Shown: piece after piece, positions 9,376 through 21,840 of the stretch | Numbering within the stretch: position 1 is the stretch's first letter | Layout of the letters: each line of letters starts with the position of its first letter | Origin: Orientallactaga sibirica | Lineage: Eukaryota > Chordata > Mammalia > Rodentia > Dipodidae | Direction of reading: 5' to 3' | Length of the DNA: 64,000 bases | Assembly: GCA_036365145.1 (NCBI GenBank) | Contig: JAEOAD010000018.1 | Coordinates: 10,274,501 to 10,338,500, forward strand | The notes under the pieces: generated by a model | Database searches by the model: none | Told to the model about the DNA's origin: nothing | The model's input: only the letters and a program-made list of their open reading frames with translations | Program-made: the position numbers and the translations under genes

Positions 9376-12072
9376 AAAAGTAAGAGTGTAAGCTGATTTG
9401 CAAACATTGGGGAGAAATAGAATGCTAACGCAAGGAAGTAGATCACCAAAAGCCATGGGCAGTGCAGACAGCAGAGAAAAATCTATGGTCAGGCAGGCTG
9501 AGAGAGAGGCTAACCCAGCATGGTAACAAGACAGGTGTCACATCTATAAGTAAAATTCAAAGAACAAATTTGCCAATGCCAAGAAGACTTCTGAAGGCCT
9601 GGGTCAGATATTTTGGTTTTCTTTTTTCATAAGATCAACATTATAGCTATTAAATCATGTGATTGTCTTTCTCTCTTCACAAACACATAGAAGGACAAAA
9701 GGCTTTACTCCCTGAAGCTTCTTGCAATTTCCTAATCCAAACACTCTATCTCCTTGCCTGGAATGAGTATGACTGACATGAGCTACCCATTGTGGCAACC
9801 TTCCCTTAGGTCTTCTGGAGCCCCGACTCTACCAACTCCAGGAGCCAAAGTTAGAAAGTTAGAAAATCCAAAGTTAGAAAAACCTGTAGACACCCCAAGT
9901 ACCCATCTGACCTAATCCTTCTGTTTGAGCAAGTTTCACCTTCTGACTGAATGCTGAGTATCTTGGACTTTGAAGAAAACATGCTGTTTCCCCTGGAGAT
10001 GGCAACTCTATGGTAGAGGGAAATAGACTGGCCTTTGTTACTTTGTCCTTGGTAGAAGACTATGGGCAGTGCCCAAAGCTAAGAGGTTGGGTAGCAGGAG
10101 GTGAGGTCTGATCAGTTGACTTAGCATAAGCCCTGCATTGTCCTGGCTGCCTCCTGTGAGAAACAAACCACTTTATGAAGTTAAGCTGCCCACTAGAGTT
10201 CCACGTTGAGTGGGTCTGATTACCCCATGCTTGTTCATGATGTTCCTTGTTCTCCTAGATTCCTCCTGGGCTCGGAGCCTAACTGTAATATTGAAATGTG
10301 GTATGGTGTCTTCCCACATGAGAAGTTTGCTGAAACAAAAGAAAATCAGAAGATCCGGGAGGACATAAAGCTGTGCAGCTGGCAGCTGATTTGGCAAAAA
10401 AAAATGGCAATGTGAAAATGCCACTGTTAGTTAGCAAGCATTTATGAAGTACCAGCTGTAGGAGACACACATGTACTGGGGATAGCTTGAAATTTACCCA
10501 GAGACTGTCAGCCTTTAAACTGTGTATTATCTGTACCATCCTGGTGTTTTCTATTTGTGTATGGTTTGCTTAGCAGTGAAGTGTTATTCTCGGGTGAAAT
10601 CTTACAAAGAGAACAAATATGAAAAATATATGATAAATGGTATGCTAATATAAAATAATCTTTTTGTTTAAATGTGCACCAGTTGTTTAAGGACAATTAG
10701 AACAAATAAAGGAGTCAATTCTGATTAACACCAAAAGCCAAAGTGGAGGGTTCAACTTTAAGCATTTAACTTATTCTTCAAAGGTGCTTTTATTATGTAG
10801 AATTGAAACTCTTTATATTCATATGGGTAACTACAGAAGAGTAGGAGTCCCTAATAGTTCACCTTGAAGTTTTGGTATGCTCATTCTTAGCAAAACTAGT
10901 CCAAATTCTATAAAGCTGAATTGTTATTAATATTTAACAATGACTCCATATTTCTTGTCATAAAAGTAAATGTCTAAGTCAGATAGCCCTTAAAATGTAC
11001 AGTCAGCTAAGAAATTGGCTGTGTTGGGGTTGTTGTTGTGACCTTATGTCTTGCAGTTCAATCTTCCTTGCCTAGTATATAATGCACACATATTGCATAA
11101 GGATTCCTGTATTTCCAGTTTTTGAGAGGAACAGTCTGAAGCAGAAAGAGAAAGATGGAGGTGGATAGAGAGAGGGAGAGAATATCAAACAAAAAACAAG
11201 ACTTTCCAAATCCACACACATTTTCAAGAAAACTTCAGATACACAGGAAAACTTCATTAGGAAACCCTCTCCAAAGTAACATAATGTATCCAAGGTATTC
11301 ATTAGTTGTCTCTGCTGAGTTAAAATTTAATCTGTAAGGCTTTAAAGTATGTGTTGCTTTTAATAGGAGTTAAAAATGTATGAGAAAAACAGTTACAGAA
11401 TAAGAATTCCTAAAGTAGTTTTTAAATGTAGCCCTAGAACCCCGCCCCCCCCCCGCCCGTCTCCCTCATGGTCCCCAAATTGCTTTCACTCACAAAATAG
11501 ATTAGGCTGGAGACTCAAACAATTGTACCTGGGTCCCAGAGCACGTGAGAATTCCTAAACACACAGTTCAGGCCCGTTAAGTCTCGAAAGCTGCCGTGAT
11601 GGTGAAGTGTGGTAGTCCCATAAGATCATCATGGTTTTGAGCACATCAACATTTTGGTAGATAGGATGGAGGAGGACAAAAGGAAGGAGACAACAAAAGA
11701 GAAAAAACTTCCTTTAAAGAGAAGCATCCTCAGGGGATGAGGTGGGGGAGACAGGACAAATAAGATAAAGGAACAGGAATAGGACCATGTTACTGTATGT
11801 TCAGATTTTAAAGTTCTCAATCAAAAAAAAAAAAAAATGAAGCAGTTAAAAATAAACAAAGATGTGTGGGCCTGGTCTCTTGAGTTTCAAGTCTGTATTC
11901 CTGAAGTTAACAGTCATTTATAGGTTACCAATCTTGTGCTACCATTTGATGTCGAGGCCACTTTAGATGTAATAGTAAAGAGAAGGACAAAATGTCCCTG
12001 TGCTCATAATGAGAAGTGTCTGGTTGGGGTTGCCAGTTTTAGATTATGTAAGATCTAGTGCAGGAGGAGTAT
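9376..12072. other. mostly unique sequence
   Basis: I see no supported gene. A weak minus-strand MIR-like block (GCATTTATGAAGTACCAGCTG) lies at about 10438-10460. A C-run lies at 11441-11462 and an A-run at 11822-11837. The short open frames (up to 90 codons) show no recognisable motif. Confidence 0.5.
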
Positions 12073-12670
12073 TGATTTGAGTGTAAATGCCTCCCAGAGG
12101 GTCATGTGATTTAGTACATCACCTCGATCTGATGGCACTGCTTAGGAAGGTTGTCGCACTTTTAGGAGGCATAGCTTTGCTGGAGGAAGTGTGCTTTGGG
12201 GGCGGGCCTTGATTGTAACCTAGCCTCACTTGCCTCTTTGCTTCCTGACTTTGGTTAGATGGGAGGAAGGCCTTTTCCACCATAATGGAAATTTCTCTAA
12301 AAAGCAATCCAGGGCTGGAGAGATGGCTTAGCGGTTAAGGCGCCTGCCTCCTAAGCCTAAGAATGCTGGTTCCAATCTCCAGTGGTTCCAATCTCCAGGT
12401 CCCATGTTTAGCCAGATGCAAAGTGATACAAGGGCACAATGCTGCACTTGACCACAAGGGGGCACACACATCTGGATTTCGTTCACAGAAGCTGAGAGAC
12501 TGCTGGCGCACCCATCTCTATCTGTCTCCCTCTACCCTCTCTCTCTGTCTGTCTTTCTATGTATCTCTCTCTAAAAATAAAAAAAATAAAAAAGTAATCC
12601 AACCCCTTTTTCTTTCATAAATTGCTTTAGCCAAGTGTTTTGTCTGAGGATTGAGAAATTAACTGATACA
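12073..12670 (+). mobile_element. ORR1-like MaLR LTR split by a SINE
   Basis: Blocks such as TTTAGGAGGCATAGC, TGGAGGAAGTGTGCTTTGG and GGGGCGGGCCTTGA follow the order of rodent ORR1-type LTRs. The end (CATAAATTGC ... AACTGATACA) resumes after a SINE at 12312-12590. No clean 5-bp duplication is visible, so the outer ends are approximate. Confidence 0.75.
12312..12590 (+). mobile_element. B2-like SINE inserted in an LTR
   Basis: It begins GGGCTGGAGAGATGGCTTAG and ends in pyrimidine-rich and A-rich tails. The near-exact duplication AAAAAGCAATCCA / AAAAAGTAATCCA flanks it. The phrase 'GGTTCCAATCTCCAG' is repeated inside (about 12369-12398), a length variant also seen in the copies at 19030 and 46089. 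Confidence 0.92.
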
Positions 12671-13508
12671 AACAGACATGCAAATATCTTTGTAGATACC
12701 AACTTGTAGAAACCAATAAAATATCACTTAGGGCGGGTCTGAGAGAATTCAAAGATGATACTGTTTTTGTGAGTAGCTAAGTACATGCTGAGAGATTCTA
12801 AGCCACCTAGAGAATATGATGTTTATTTTCTCATAGACATATTCACAGTGTGTTATGATATTTTCAAAAGTATCCACAAAGATCAATGACTAGTGCATGT
12901 GTCCCCATGTATCAAATCATTAATTGCTAGTAATACTTTGGCAATTTTGTTTTATCCCCCTTATATTTCTTATACTTTATTTTACTCGTTTTTGTTAAAA
13001 TATTTTATACCAAATCCAAGACAGCATATTATTTCTCCCATAAACAGGGAACAACCTGAGGTGGGGTTCACTTGCTATGAGAGAAGTCAACAGAAGGCCA
13101 GTGAGGAGCAATGTTATACATCACAAGACCTAGCTCCTGAGAAAGCAGAGAGGCAGAACTGCTTAACATCAACCTATAAAACATACAGACACCATCCCAC
13201 ATAAAAGGAAGAAGGTCACCATTAATTCAGCATAGTTTATAGAAACCTGAACTACAGGGAAAAATATAACTGCTGAAGTTAGACGCACTGGTGTTTGGGT
13301 CCAGAATGTAGGTGATACCAAAAATGGCTCAAGTCAAGGTCATGGGAGTTAGTATGAATAGTAAAGGAGTATAAATATGCAGGAGGGGAAGATAGTACAT
13401 GAGCCTTGGAGAGAATACAAACTAGGTAAGACATACTAAAAGAGACCTTGAAAGTATTCAAGGTCTTTAATTCAATCCTGTGACAACTCATTAAAATACA
13501 AGTCATAT
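12671..13508. other. unique sequence, no feature recognised
   Basis: No gene or repeat is supported. An open frame of 103 codons at 12893-13204 (+) shows no motif and is rich in residues expected from A/T-rich DNA. Confidence 0.4.
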
Positions 13509-13862
13509 GGGCTAGGCAGATGGCTCATTCAGTATACGGTTTGAAAGCAAGAGGACCTGAATTTGTATCCTCAGAACCCACATAAAATCCAGGACTGGGG
13601 GCCCATACTGTATCCCAGCAATGGGAAGACAGAGCCAGGGAATCTCTGGGGCTCTCTGGCTAGCTAGATTAGCAGAATCAGTTAATCTCCAGGTTCTGTG
13701 TCCGAAAATTAAGGTGAAGAGTGATTAAGGAAGATATTCAATATTGATCTCTGGTCTCCATGTGCTTTCACATACACGTGCACCTGCACACACGTGGGCA
13801 CTCACACACATATGAATACATATGCAAGCATATACCACACATACTCAGGCATGTGCATGTAG
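13509..13862 (+). mobile_element. B3-like SINE with CA-rich tail
   Basis: It has the same architecture as 9038-9375: a GGGCTAGGCAGATGGCTCA head, AAGGTGAAGAGTGATTAAGG, TGATCTCTGGTCTCCATGTG, then a long degenerate (CA)n-like tail. It is diverged. Confidence 0.75.
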
Positions 13863-14188
13863 CCTAAAGTCAGTCACTCAGATGTTCTTGGCAAGTTACA
13901 GAAAGGAATAAAGATAACAGGGTGAACAAGAGGATAGGTACTGGAACACCCAAGTCCTCCTGTCCTGTGGAAAGCATCATCATGGCCATGTAGAAATGCT
14001 GACCCAGGATGGAGGCATCTTTATGCTGCTGCTGCTTCACACCTGGAAATCCATAATTTCATATAAAATACCCTGAATATGTTAAGTATAGGTACTATTA
14101 TCATTCTATAAAACTCTACTAAAGACTTGATGTAGCCCTTTGGTTATTTGCTTATAATCTTTTCTGCTGTTTAAAATGATGGTTATAT

Positions 14189-14300
14189 GGGCTGAAGGGC
14201 TGAAGGGGTGATATCACACTTTCCTACCACATGTGAGGCCCTGGCTTTAGTCCCTAACACTGATAAATGAATAACTAAATAAACTTAAAAAAATACAAGT
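14189..14300 (+). repeat. ID-like SINE
   Basis: The element is short: a GGGCTGAAGG head, GTGAGGCCCTGGCTTTAGTC resembling the B-box side of ID/BC1 elements, then an A-rich end (14270-14297). The internal repeat GGGCTGAAGGGCTGAAGGGG suggests slippage in the head. Confidence 0.5.
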
Positions 14301-14434
14301 ATAGTTAGGCCTGTAGGCTGAGACAGTCTACCTAGGGTTGGAATCCTGACCTCATGAATAAATGCAAATGTGAGTTTAGAAATATTCTTACCATCAATAA
14401 AATGAAGTTAAAACAGTTTCTGTTATAGATCAAA

Positions 14435-14800
14435 TGGTGGCCCTCAAAAGATATGTCTATATCCTTGACACCTGGAATTTGTAAATGTTAGTTTATTTTA
14501 AATGTGTCTGCGTAGATGTAATAAACTCTTACCATAAATCATGCTAGATTAGTCCAGGTGGATCCTGAGTCCAGTGACAAGAGACACATGAGGATGAAAT
14601 TGATGTGAAGAGAGAGGCAGGGATTAGAATAATGGGGCCACAAGCCAAGGATTGCTAACAGTCACCAGAGCTGAAGATACTCCCCAGATGCTCTGAGGGG
14701 AACATGTCTCCACCCACACCATCCTTTCAGGACTCTGGCCTCCAGAACCAAGTGAGAACACTCAGCTTGTGATCATGTGTCATGGAAGCCACATGTCTTT
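14435..14800 (+). mobile_element. old MaLR LTR (MLT1-like)
   Basis: The block order CCCTCAAAAGATATGTCTAT, GTAGATGTAATAAACTC, GGCCACAAGCCAAGGATTGC and CTCTGGCCTCCAGAACC matches ancient mammalian MLT1-type LTRs. The copy is old and its ends are approximate. A gap of about 400 bases to 15205 holds nothing I recognise. Confidence 0.6.
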
Positions 14801-15520
14801 GGGTGGGAGCAGAGGGAAACAGAATATCAGGAAAATATTGACTCTGCTATGAATACTCTCTTCATTCACTGGCAGGTAAATGTTCATGGGCATCTGTGTT
14901 TGTTCATTACAGGAGGTAAGAGCCCTTCTCAAACATGGCTAACAAAAGTTCAAACATGCCACCAAAAAGTTCAAAGGGTGATGTTCTTCAGGTATGGCTA
15001 GATCCAGCTGTTCAAATGTTATTATCAAATAGTTACCTCTGTTCCCATCTATCCATTGTTTATTTTTGTTGGCTTCCTCATCAATCAAGGTCAGTCAAGG
15101 TCAAATGATCAATTTCTGATCAATGCCCTTGTTGACAGGGTAGAGAATGAGGACCAGTCAGCCTGGGTCATATGGCCACATCCATCACTAGGTAGGTATT
15201 TTAGCCTGGTTCTGGTGCTATAACACTTAGAATACTTGAGACTAAGTAATTAATTAAAAAAGGAAACATTCCTTACAGTATGGAAGCTGGAGTTTATGGT
15301 CAAGGTAATAGCAAAAGGCTCAAAGTCTGCTTACAAGGCGATACCTTGTGGTTATGTGACTGAACGGATGAGTGCTGTCTCCTTAAGGACATGGCAGATG
15401 ATGCAAATGCAAAAAGAACTAGTGGTAGTTTTCTCCAGCCCTTTTATCAGGCTCTCAGCCATCATGATGTGATCACTACACTACCACAGTGGGATTAACT
15501 TTACTTCAAAATACAAATTT

Positions 15521-15780
15521 GGGGCTGGAGAGATGGCTTAGTGGTTAAGGCGCCTGCCTGATAAGCCTAAGAACCCAGTTCCAATCTCCAGGTCCCACTT
15601 TAGCCAGATGCAAAGTGATGCAAGGGTGCAATGCCGCACTTGCCCACAAGGGGATGCACACATCTGGATTTCGTTCGCAGCAGCTGAGACTGCTGGCGCG
15701 TCCATTCTCTGTCTCCTTCTCCCTCTCTGTGTCTCTTTCTGTGTCTCTCTCCAAAAATAAATAAAATAATTTTTAAAAAT
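15521..15780 (+). mobile_element. B2-like SINE
   Basis: It starts GGGCTGGAGAGATGGCTTAG and ends in A-rich sequence. The duplication ATACAAATTTG (about 15511 and 15790) flanks it. The open frames inside on the minus strand (15538-15795) are repeat sequence. Confidence 0.93.
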
Positions 15781-15801
15781 TAAAAAAAAATACAAATTTG
15801 G

Positions 15802-15971
15802 AGCCGGGCATGGTGGCGCACGCCTTTAATCCCAGCACTTGGGAGGCAGAGGTAGGAGGATCACCGAGAGTTCAAGGCCACCCTGAGACTACATAGTTAA
15901 TTCCAGGTCAGCCTGGACCAGAGTGAGACCCTACCTTGCAAAATCCAAAAAAAAAAAAAAAAAAAAAAAAA
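15802..15971 (+). mobile_element. B1 SINE
   Basis: This is a 7SL-derived SINE containing GCCGGGCATGGTGGCGCACG, TTTAATCCCAGCACTTGGGA and a GAGTGAGACCCTACC end, with a long poly-A tail. ACAAATTTGGA flanks it on both sides. It inserted at the right duplication of the preceding B2-like element. Confidence 0.95.
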
Positions 15972-16249
15972 ACAAATTTGGAGAGACATCCAAACTACAG
16001 TTGTGAGAGAGGGGTAGTTTCTGAAAAAAACAGAAGATAAGGTATGGTTCCAGAATGAAAGAAAAAGAAGATTTAATTAGCCCAATAATAAAATGTATCC
16101 ATCCAATTTGGATAGGATAGAGATCGCAGAAACTAATACACAATAAAGAGCTAGTCAACTTCATTAGTAATCAAGAAAATACAAAGCAAGATTCTAATAT
16201 GCTATTAAAGTCAGTTTGTTAAAAGTTCAACAGTACAAACTATTGGCCA

Positions 16250-16288
16250 AAGTGCTCTTAGCTACTGAGCCATCTCTTCAGCCCCTTC
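16250..16288 (-). repeat. B2-type SINE head fragment
   Basis: The plus strand reads GCTACTGAGCCATCTCTTC followed by AGCCCC, which is the head of a B2-type SINE on the minus strand. The rest of the element is missing. Confidence 0.55.
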
Positions 16289-16399
16289 TGAACCATCTGT
16301 CATGCAAGCTACCTGTCCCTGGCCCTCCCTGTTTTCTGCTCACCTGACAGAGTATGGCGGGGGTGAAGCATCTAAGATCCTGGGGGAGTCCCCCTTCTC

Positions 16400-16783
16400 A
16401 TTCTGTTTCTGTCAATACTGAGGTTTGACTGTTAGCCTCACAGTTCATGTTGGACCCATCATCCCTAACACGCTGACTTGACAACGTGGGGGGTTGGGGC
16501 CGACTGGAGATGTTTAGCGCATGAGCACTCCACCCTCATGGGAGGATTTGAGGCCATCACCTCCAGTGCTGGCTTATTTTCAAAGCAGCCCACTGTTGCT
16601 CTTTCCTGTTTGTGTGCTTGTCCTTCTGAAGATTAGGGAGCAGTGCAAAGGCTCTCTCCATATGCTAGTGCCATGTCCTGTGATTTTTTTCCCCCTTTAG
16701 AACTATGAGAAACAAAGTTTGTTTCCTTATAAATTACCTGGTTTCGTATATTTTATTATAGCAGTACAAAATGGACTAAGCAG
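16400..16783 (+). mobile_element. MST-like MaLR LTR
   Basis: Blocks GCACTCCACCCTCATGGGAG, TATAAATTACCTGGTTTCGT and GCAGTACAAAATGGACTAAG match the 3' half of MST/THE1-type LTRs in the plus orientation. It is diverged and the 5' part is less clear. Confidence 0.65.
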
Positions 16784-19029
16784 GGTGACTTGAGTAAAGC
16801 TTACAGATACCCTTAATCTCAAATTCCTTTTCTCTTTATCAAAGAAGAGATTCCACTGAAATAGTATATAATGGGCCTTCCCATCCAAGCTTTTGTTTAA
16901 ACTATCAATGACATAGATTTACATTCTAGATGCACTTACCTCCAAACTTGTAGAGAGAGGAGCCATTATCTTGTTAATTAAAAACCAACAGTGGCTGGCC
17001 TTTGGCTTATAGGCGAGGAGGCAGGGTTTTTTCATGGACCTGCTCTGCCAGGTGATCAGGACTGAAGGGACAGGTTTGTTTCTATCTGACAGGTAAACTT
17101 GGTGAGTTTCCAAGACTGCCTAATGACTCCTCCCTGAGTTCCAGGATGGCCATGTCTGGGGTTTCAAATATTCCTTTAGATTGCCAGTGCTTTGGGGGCT
17201 GAAAGAGAGTTTATCTTGAACTGCTGATGGAAGTGTTCCTTGTTTTGAAATGCCTAGTGATGACTGGTTTAAGCTTCATACCCACCATCTCCTCACAAAT
17301 AAATTAAACAGATGTTACACCTTCTCCCTTTTCTCTCTCTCTCTTTTCTCTCTCAGTCTTTTTCTTTTCTCTTTCTTTCTCTCTTCTTTGGCCTGGTTCC
17401 TCTGACAATACAGTACTTTATGCACCATCTGGTGGCTTTGAAAAGGTAATTAACAAATGCAAGCTATTCCCAGATGAGGCTGGTTTGTAAAGAGAATCAT
17501 GCCAAGAAAGCGGAGAGGCCATGGCAGACCTGGTCTGGGGCTACAGTTGCCCTCTCCCCTGCAGTGTGTTGTTGAAGATATTTGTCAAGCTTCATCTCCT
17601 GCAACTAAATCTGAATGAATTTAACTAAGGAAATGGGATTTCATCTCTACTGGAAGACCCTGTAGGAGAGGTGAGGTTCATTGTAAACCACCCAGCATTT
17701 TTTTTTTTTTACTCCCAGATCTTATTTTTCTATGTTTAGTTATAATATTTTTAATTTACTGTACTTTATTTTAAGAAGTGGAAATAAAAACAGACATTTT
17801 AAGAGCCCACAATTAAATACTGTTGGGAACACTGGATGTTGGGCTAGAGGTAAACAGGTTCTGTCATTCACTACCTGACTGAACATGCCATCCAGCCCGA
17901 GAGCCTCACCCTCAACACCTGCATGTTGGGAACAATAGTAATGCCAACTGTCAGTTCTTTGCAACAATAGTTGAAATGTGGAATTTGAAGCAGAAATTGT
18001 ATTCAGAGTCAGCTAGTAGCAAGGTCACGAGCATTAGTTGTTAGTATTGCTTTATCAGGTGAGTGTCCATGAGAGAGGAACTAATCTACTCCTAGCCATG
18101 GGGAATTAATAAACCTTCTAGTGAAAGCCAGGATCTTAAAAAGGGAAGAAGCACTGTGAATAAAATGGGGGTATGGCTTGAGCATTAAGAAAAAGGAAGA
18201 AGAAAAAGAAAAAAAAGAAAAAGGACATAATAAGATGTGTTTGAGGGCAGAAGATACAATTATAGAATAAACATATTCAAAATACATACATAGTATGGAG
18301 TAAGTTCTCTGAACCAATATTGAGCAGCTGGAATATAAGGTGTGCCTTGGATATTTTAAAGGGAGGAAAGATTCAGAAGGTGGATTGTAGTGAGATTGAA
18401 ATAAGAATTGCAGGAGTGAGAAGCTCCATTCCTGATGATGGTACAAATTTGCCTGGTACTAGTAAAGTCAGGACCAAAGAGAAGATGGTTTCAAGCAATC
18501 CTAGAGGACAAAGTGTGACAATCATCCCATCAGTGATGGCTTCTTTCTTCTCCTTGCTGACTGGCAGAGGCAGGGCTCATAGAGTCTACCTCTGGTGGCT
18601 CAGAGAGAATCCCCCTAATGGTGCCATTTTCTGAGAGTCCTGGACTGTTCAAGCCACAATTGGGAAATACTTGTTTGCTCCTGACTCTCTCTGGTCAATA
18701 ATGTAGAATGTCAAGGCCCCAGACCCCTCACTGATGGCTGGAACATGATATTTCTAGAGAGAATGAATCTTACTAAATATCAAATTCACCCACACTTGCC
18801 ACCAGCACCAGGTCTCTTAAATGTCAATGTGCTGAAGGACGTCTGGCAGTGAGCCAGAAGCCAGCAGCCCAACCTGGAGAAACAAAACACACTGCTGTTT
18901 GTGCTTTCTTTGCAGGTCTTTTCTTCCTACTGCACAGACTTTAATATTGACATTCTTCTTGGTGACAGCTGGGAGGCTAAGGCACCATGACCTACATACA
19001 TCCAACTCTTCTTCTAAAGTATAGCTCAG
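16784..19029. other. unique sequence with low-complexity tracts
   Basis: No gene is supported. There is a pyrimidine tract at 17328-17395, a T-run at 17698-17711 and a purine tract at 18186-18225. Open frames of 104 codons (18320-18634, +) and 121 codons (18081-18446, -) have no recognisable domain; the second reads low-complexity sequence. Confidence 0.5.
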
Positions 19030-19305
19030 GGGCTGGAGAGATGGCTTAGCGGCTAAGGCGCCTGCCTGCTAAGCCTAAGAACACTGGTTTCAATGTCCAG
19101 CGGTTCCAATCTCCAGGTCCCACGTTTAGCCAGATGCAAAGTGGCGCAAGGGCGCAATGCCGCACTTGCCACAAGGGGGCGCACACATCTGGAGTTCATT
19201 CACAGCAGCTAAGAGACTGCTGGCGTGCCCATTTCTGTCTCCCTCTCCCTCTCTGTCTATCTCTCTCTGTCTTCTCTCCAAAATAAAAAAATAATAATAA
19301 ATTTA
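19030..19305 (+). mobile_element. B2-like SINE, well preserved
   Basis: This is the best-preserved copy, with several intact CpGs (for example GTGGCGCAAGGGCGCAATGC), which suggests a young insertion. The duplication AAGTATAGCTCAG / AAGTAAAGCTCAG flanks it at 19017-19029 and 19306-19318. Confidence 0.95.
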
Positions 19306-21164
19306 AAGTAAAGCTCAGATACCTGCAATCTGGGAAGAACTCTCCAAGACTACTACCAAGAACAGAGTTAAGCGCTCTTCCCTTTGGCCATCTCGTGTCA
19401 GGGACACTCAGGTTTCATAGGTTGCCAGAGTCACTTCCTCTTAATATAACTGCAATTTCTGGTGACAGTATTGGTGCTGGGTAAATTCAAAGAGCATGAA
19501 ATGGCACTGTTTGGTTTTCTGTAAGGGGAGCTCTCTGATTTTGGGGGCCTGAGTAGGGATGTCCTTGATGAATGAAGAAGCAAATGGAATTCCAGCACAA
19601 AATCCCAAGGAAGACATGATTGCCGTCTCTCTCTTAGTTGGAGGGACAGGTAGGACACGGGAAGAAAGAGGATGGAGAAAGTCTCCTCTGGTGGCCCTGA
19701 GGAAGATGAGTTGGGAAGTAGCCAGGCAGGTGTAGGAGCGTGGGGCACTGGTTGCTTAAATCATGTGTGTGGAAGGAGGGAGCCTGGCATAGGGCCGACG
19801 CAGCATGGACAAGCATGGCCAGAGGTAGCAGGGGAGGAGGAGTGTTGAACCAACAATTAGGCTAGTTGGCAGAAGAAAGGCTTTAAAGTAGAGAGCCATG
19901 GTTAGAATTCTGACTGTGCCACTGAGCAGTCTGGTAGTCATGTGTACACTTTTCTATGACAGAACTATTTTAAAGATTAATAAAATTACCAGAGTAAAAG
20001 GAGCCAGTACTCTGCCTGTAGACAGTGCCTCCTCGCTGCTTTGCTAGGGAGCTGGGAGGGGTCCAGGGAGGAATTACTTTAGTTCATCCTGGGATTTCTC
20101 TGTGAGTGAGCGAGAGAGAGAGAGAGGCTGGCTTAAGGATAGAAATTCTTCGCATTCACTTCTACACTCCTGGTATCTACTTGGTACCTTACACAAGTTT
20201 CTCCAATTAAATCTAATTATTGGAATTAATTGTGTTTACTTTGGGGGGGTGAAAGCAGGAGGAAGAAGTTTAACAGGATGGCAAGTGGAGGGCTCTGAGC
20301 ATGCTCTTGGGCTGCTCACAGAGCATGCTCAGTGTATCTGAAAAGTTTGGGCGGATGTCTGCATTATCCCCATTTTACAAAAGGAAACTGAAGTGCTAAG
20401 AAGTGAGAGAATTGTTAAAGACGCTGCACTGCCAGATAACTTCCAGGGCGAGCCCATTTGAGCACAGGACACAACCTTTTGGGGTGGGGTTGTTGAGCCC
20501 AGCAGCATTCTGTAGTCCAGGACATTTTTTCAGAGGAGTGGGAACTTCATTAACAATATTCTTAGAGGAGGCATTTCCCTCCAAACAGAACCAAACTACT
20601 CTTTGCAGAACACCCACACACTGACTGGAATTTGAGTCAAAATTCTGTCAGCACCAGGAGTGGACTACAGACAAGTTGTAGTTCTACAGCCCACAGATGA
20701 GACACTGGTCAGTTGTCAGTGCTGTCCTGCTCATTGCTGCTTCTCTCATTGGGACCCTGGTAGCCCTTAACTGCTGGTGACAAGGACCAAAATATGTTCT
20801 ACACTCTCTCTGCCACTTTCAGCTTCTTTCTTCCCTGTACTGACCCCAGAAGTGGTATTCTGATGATTAGGGGAGGAGATACCACAGGGTCAGGAAGCTG
20901 TGTGGAGGAGGGTGGATTTCCAGCTATGCCAATAGAAGGCCCACAATGCTGAATGTGAAATGCTTATGTGACATTCCATTGAGAAATCATAGACTGTCTT
21001 ATACTGTACATTTAACTCAGCAAGCCCTTAAGAACCCCTACTATGTATCTGTATTATATATAGGAGATCAAATATAGAAAAGCCAGGGCCCTTCCTATGC
21101 AGTTGAGTCAATTGAGAGAGATACATGCCAACATATGTTAATGTACATTGATAACACATTACAG
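19306..21164. other. unique sequence with one MIR
   Basis: A minus-strand MIR-like block lies at about 20335-20440 (CCCATTTTACAAAAGGAAAC then GAAGTGCTAAGAAGTGAGAG). There is an AG repeat at 20112-20126. The remainder holds nothing I recognise, and its open frames (up to 105 codons) are motif-free. Confidence 0.5.
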
Positions 21165-21503
21165 CTGTATCATTATGTTCTTGTTGCTGGGACACAGTTT
21201 CCAACCAGAAGCCGCTTAAGGAAAGAAAGGGTTTATTTGCAGCTGACAGTTTTGAGGAGAGTCTGTCACCGAGGGGAAAGCACGGCAGGAGCAGACAGTA
21301 GAGAAAGTGGTGAAAACTGGTGTCCTGCTACATTTTTCCTTTTCTTGCCCATGGAATGATGCCACCCACAGTTAGGGGGAATCACCCAACCTCAATTAAT
21401 CTAATCTAGAAAAAAAAAAAAAGCCTAATAGAGAGGCCAAGAGATTTGTTTCCATGATGATTCTAAATCCTATCAAGTTGACAACCAGAGATTAAACATT
21501 ACA
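21165..21503 (-). mobile_element. MT-type MaLR LTR
   Basis: The order CTTGTTGCTGGGACACAG, GGAAAGAAAGGGTTTATTTG, GGAATGATGCCACCCACAG, CTCAATTAATCTAATCTAG, AAGTTGACAACCAGAGATT fits the reverse complement of rodent MT-type LTRs. It is diverged and no clear duplication is seen. Confidence 0.75.
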
Positions 21504-21596
21504 TCAGCTATATCAGCGGAGTGTTCAAGCATGCATGATTTGTGTCCACTAGTCTGGAAAAGTCAGCAACAGGTTTATGGAAAGTAGTCACATGTC

Positions 21597-21802
21597 TTCA
21601 TCAGATCCTCACCAACAGGACAAAACACCTAACAAAAATCAGTTTAGATGAAGTTGGAGAGATGGTTTGGTAGTTAAGGAGATTGCCTGCAAATCTAAAG
21701 GACCAGGCTTGATCCTCAGATAAAAGCCAGATTCACAAGATGGACCATGGGTCTGGAGTTTGTTTTCAGTGGCTGAGACCCTGGCACATCTATTTTTTTT
21801 CC

Positions 21803-21840
<38 letters not shown>

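Larger units (their letters stand above)
15206..15997 (-). mobile_element. MST/THE1-like MaLR LTR split by B2-like and B1
   Basis: The left part reads GTGCTATAACACTTAGAATAC and ends GGGATTAACTTTACTTCAAA. The right part resumes as TTTGGAGAGACATCCAAAC at 15975-15993, which together match the minus-strand order of MST/THE1 LTRs. Two later SINE insertions lie at 15521-15780 and 15802-15971. Confidence 0.65.

Noticed and set aside
18320..18634. 104-codon plus-strand open frame
   Set aside because: No recognisable domain, no splice signals in context, and a minus-strand frame overlaps it.
18905..18925. Splice acceptor-like TTTCTTTGCAG
   Set aside because: No coding exon follows in any frame and no matching donor is evident.
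19030..19110. tRNA-gene-like A-box and B-box
   Set aside because: This is the head of a B2-like SINE, repeated many times in the window, and does not fold as a full tRNA gene.
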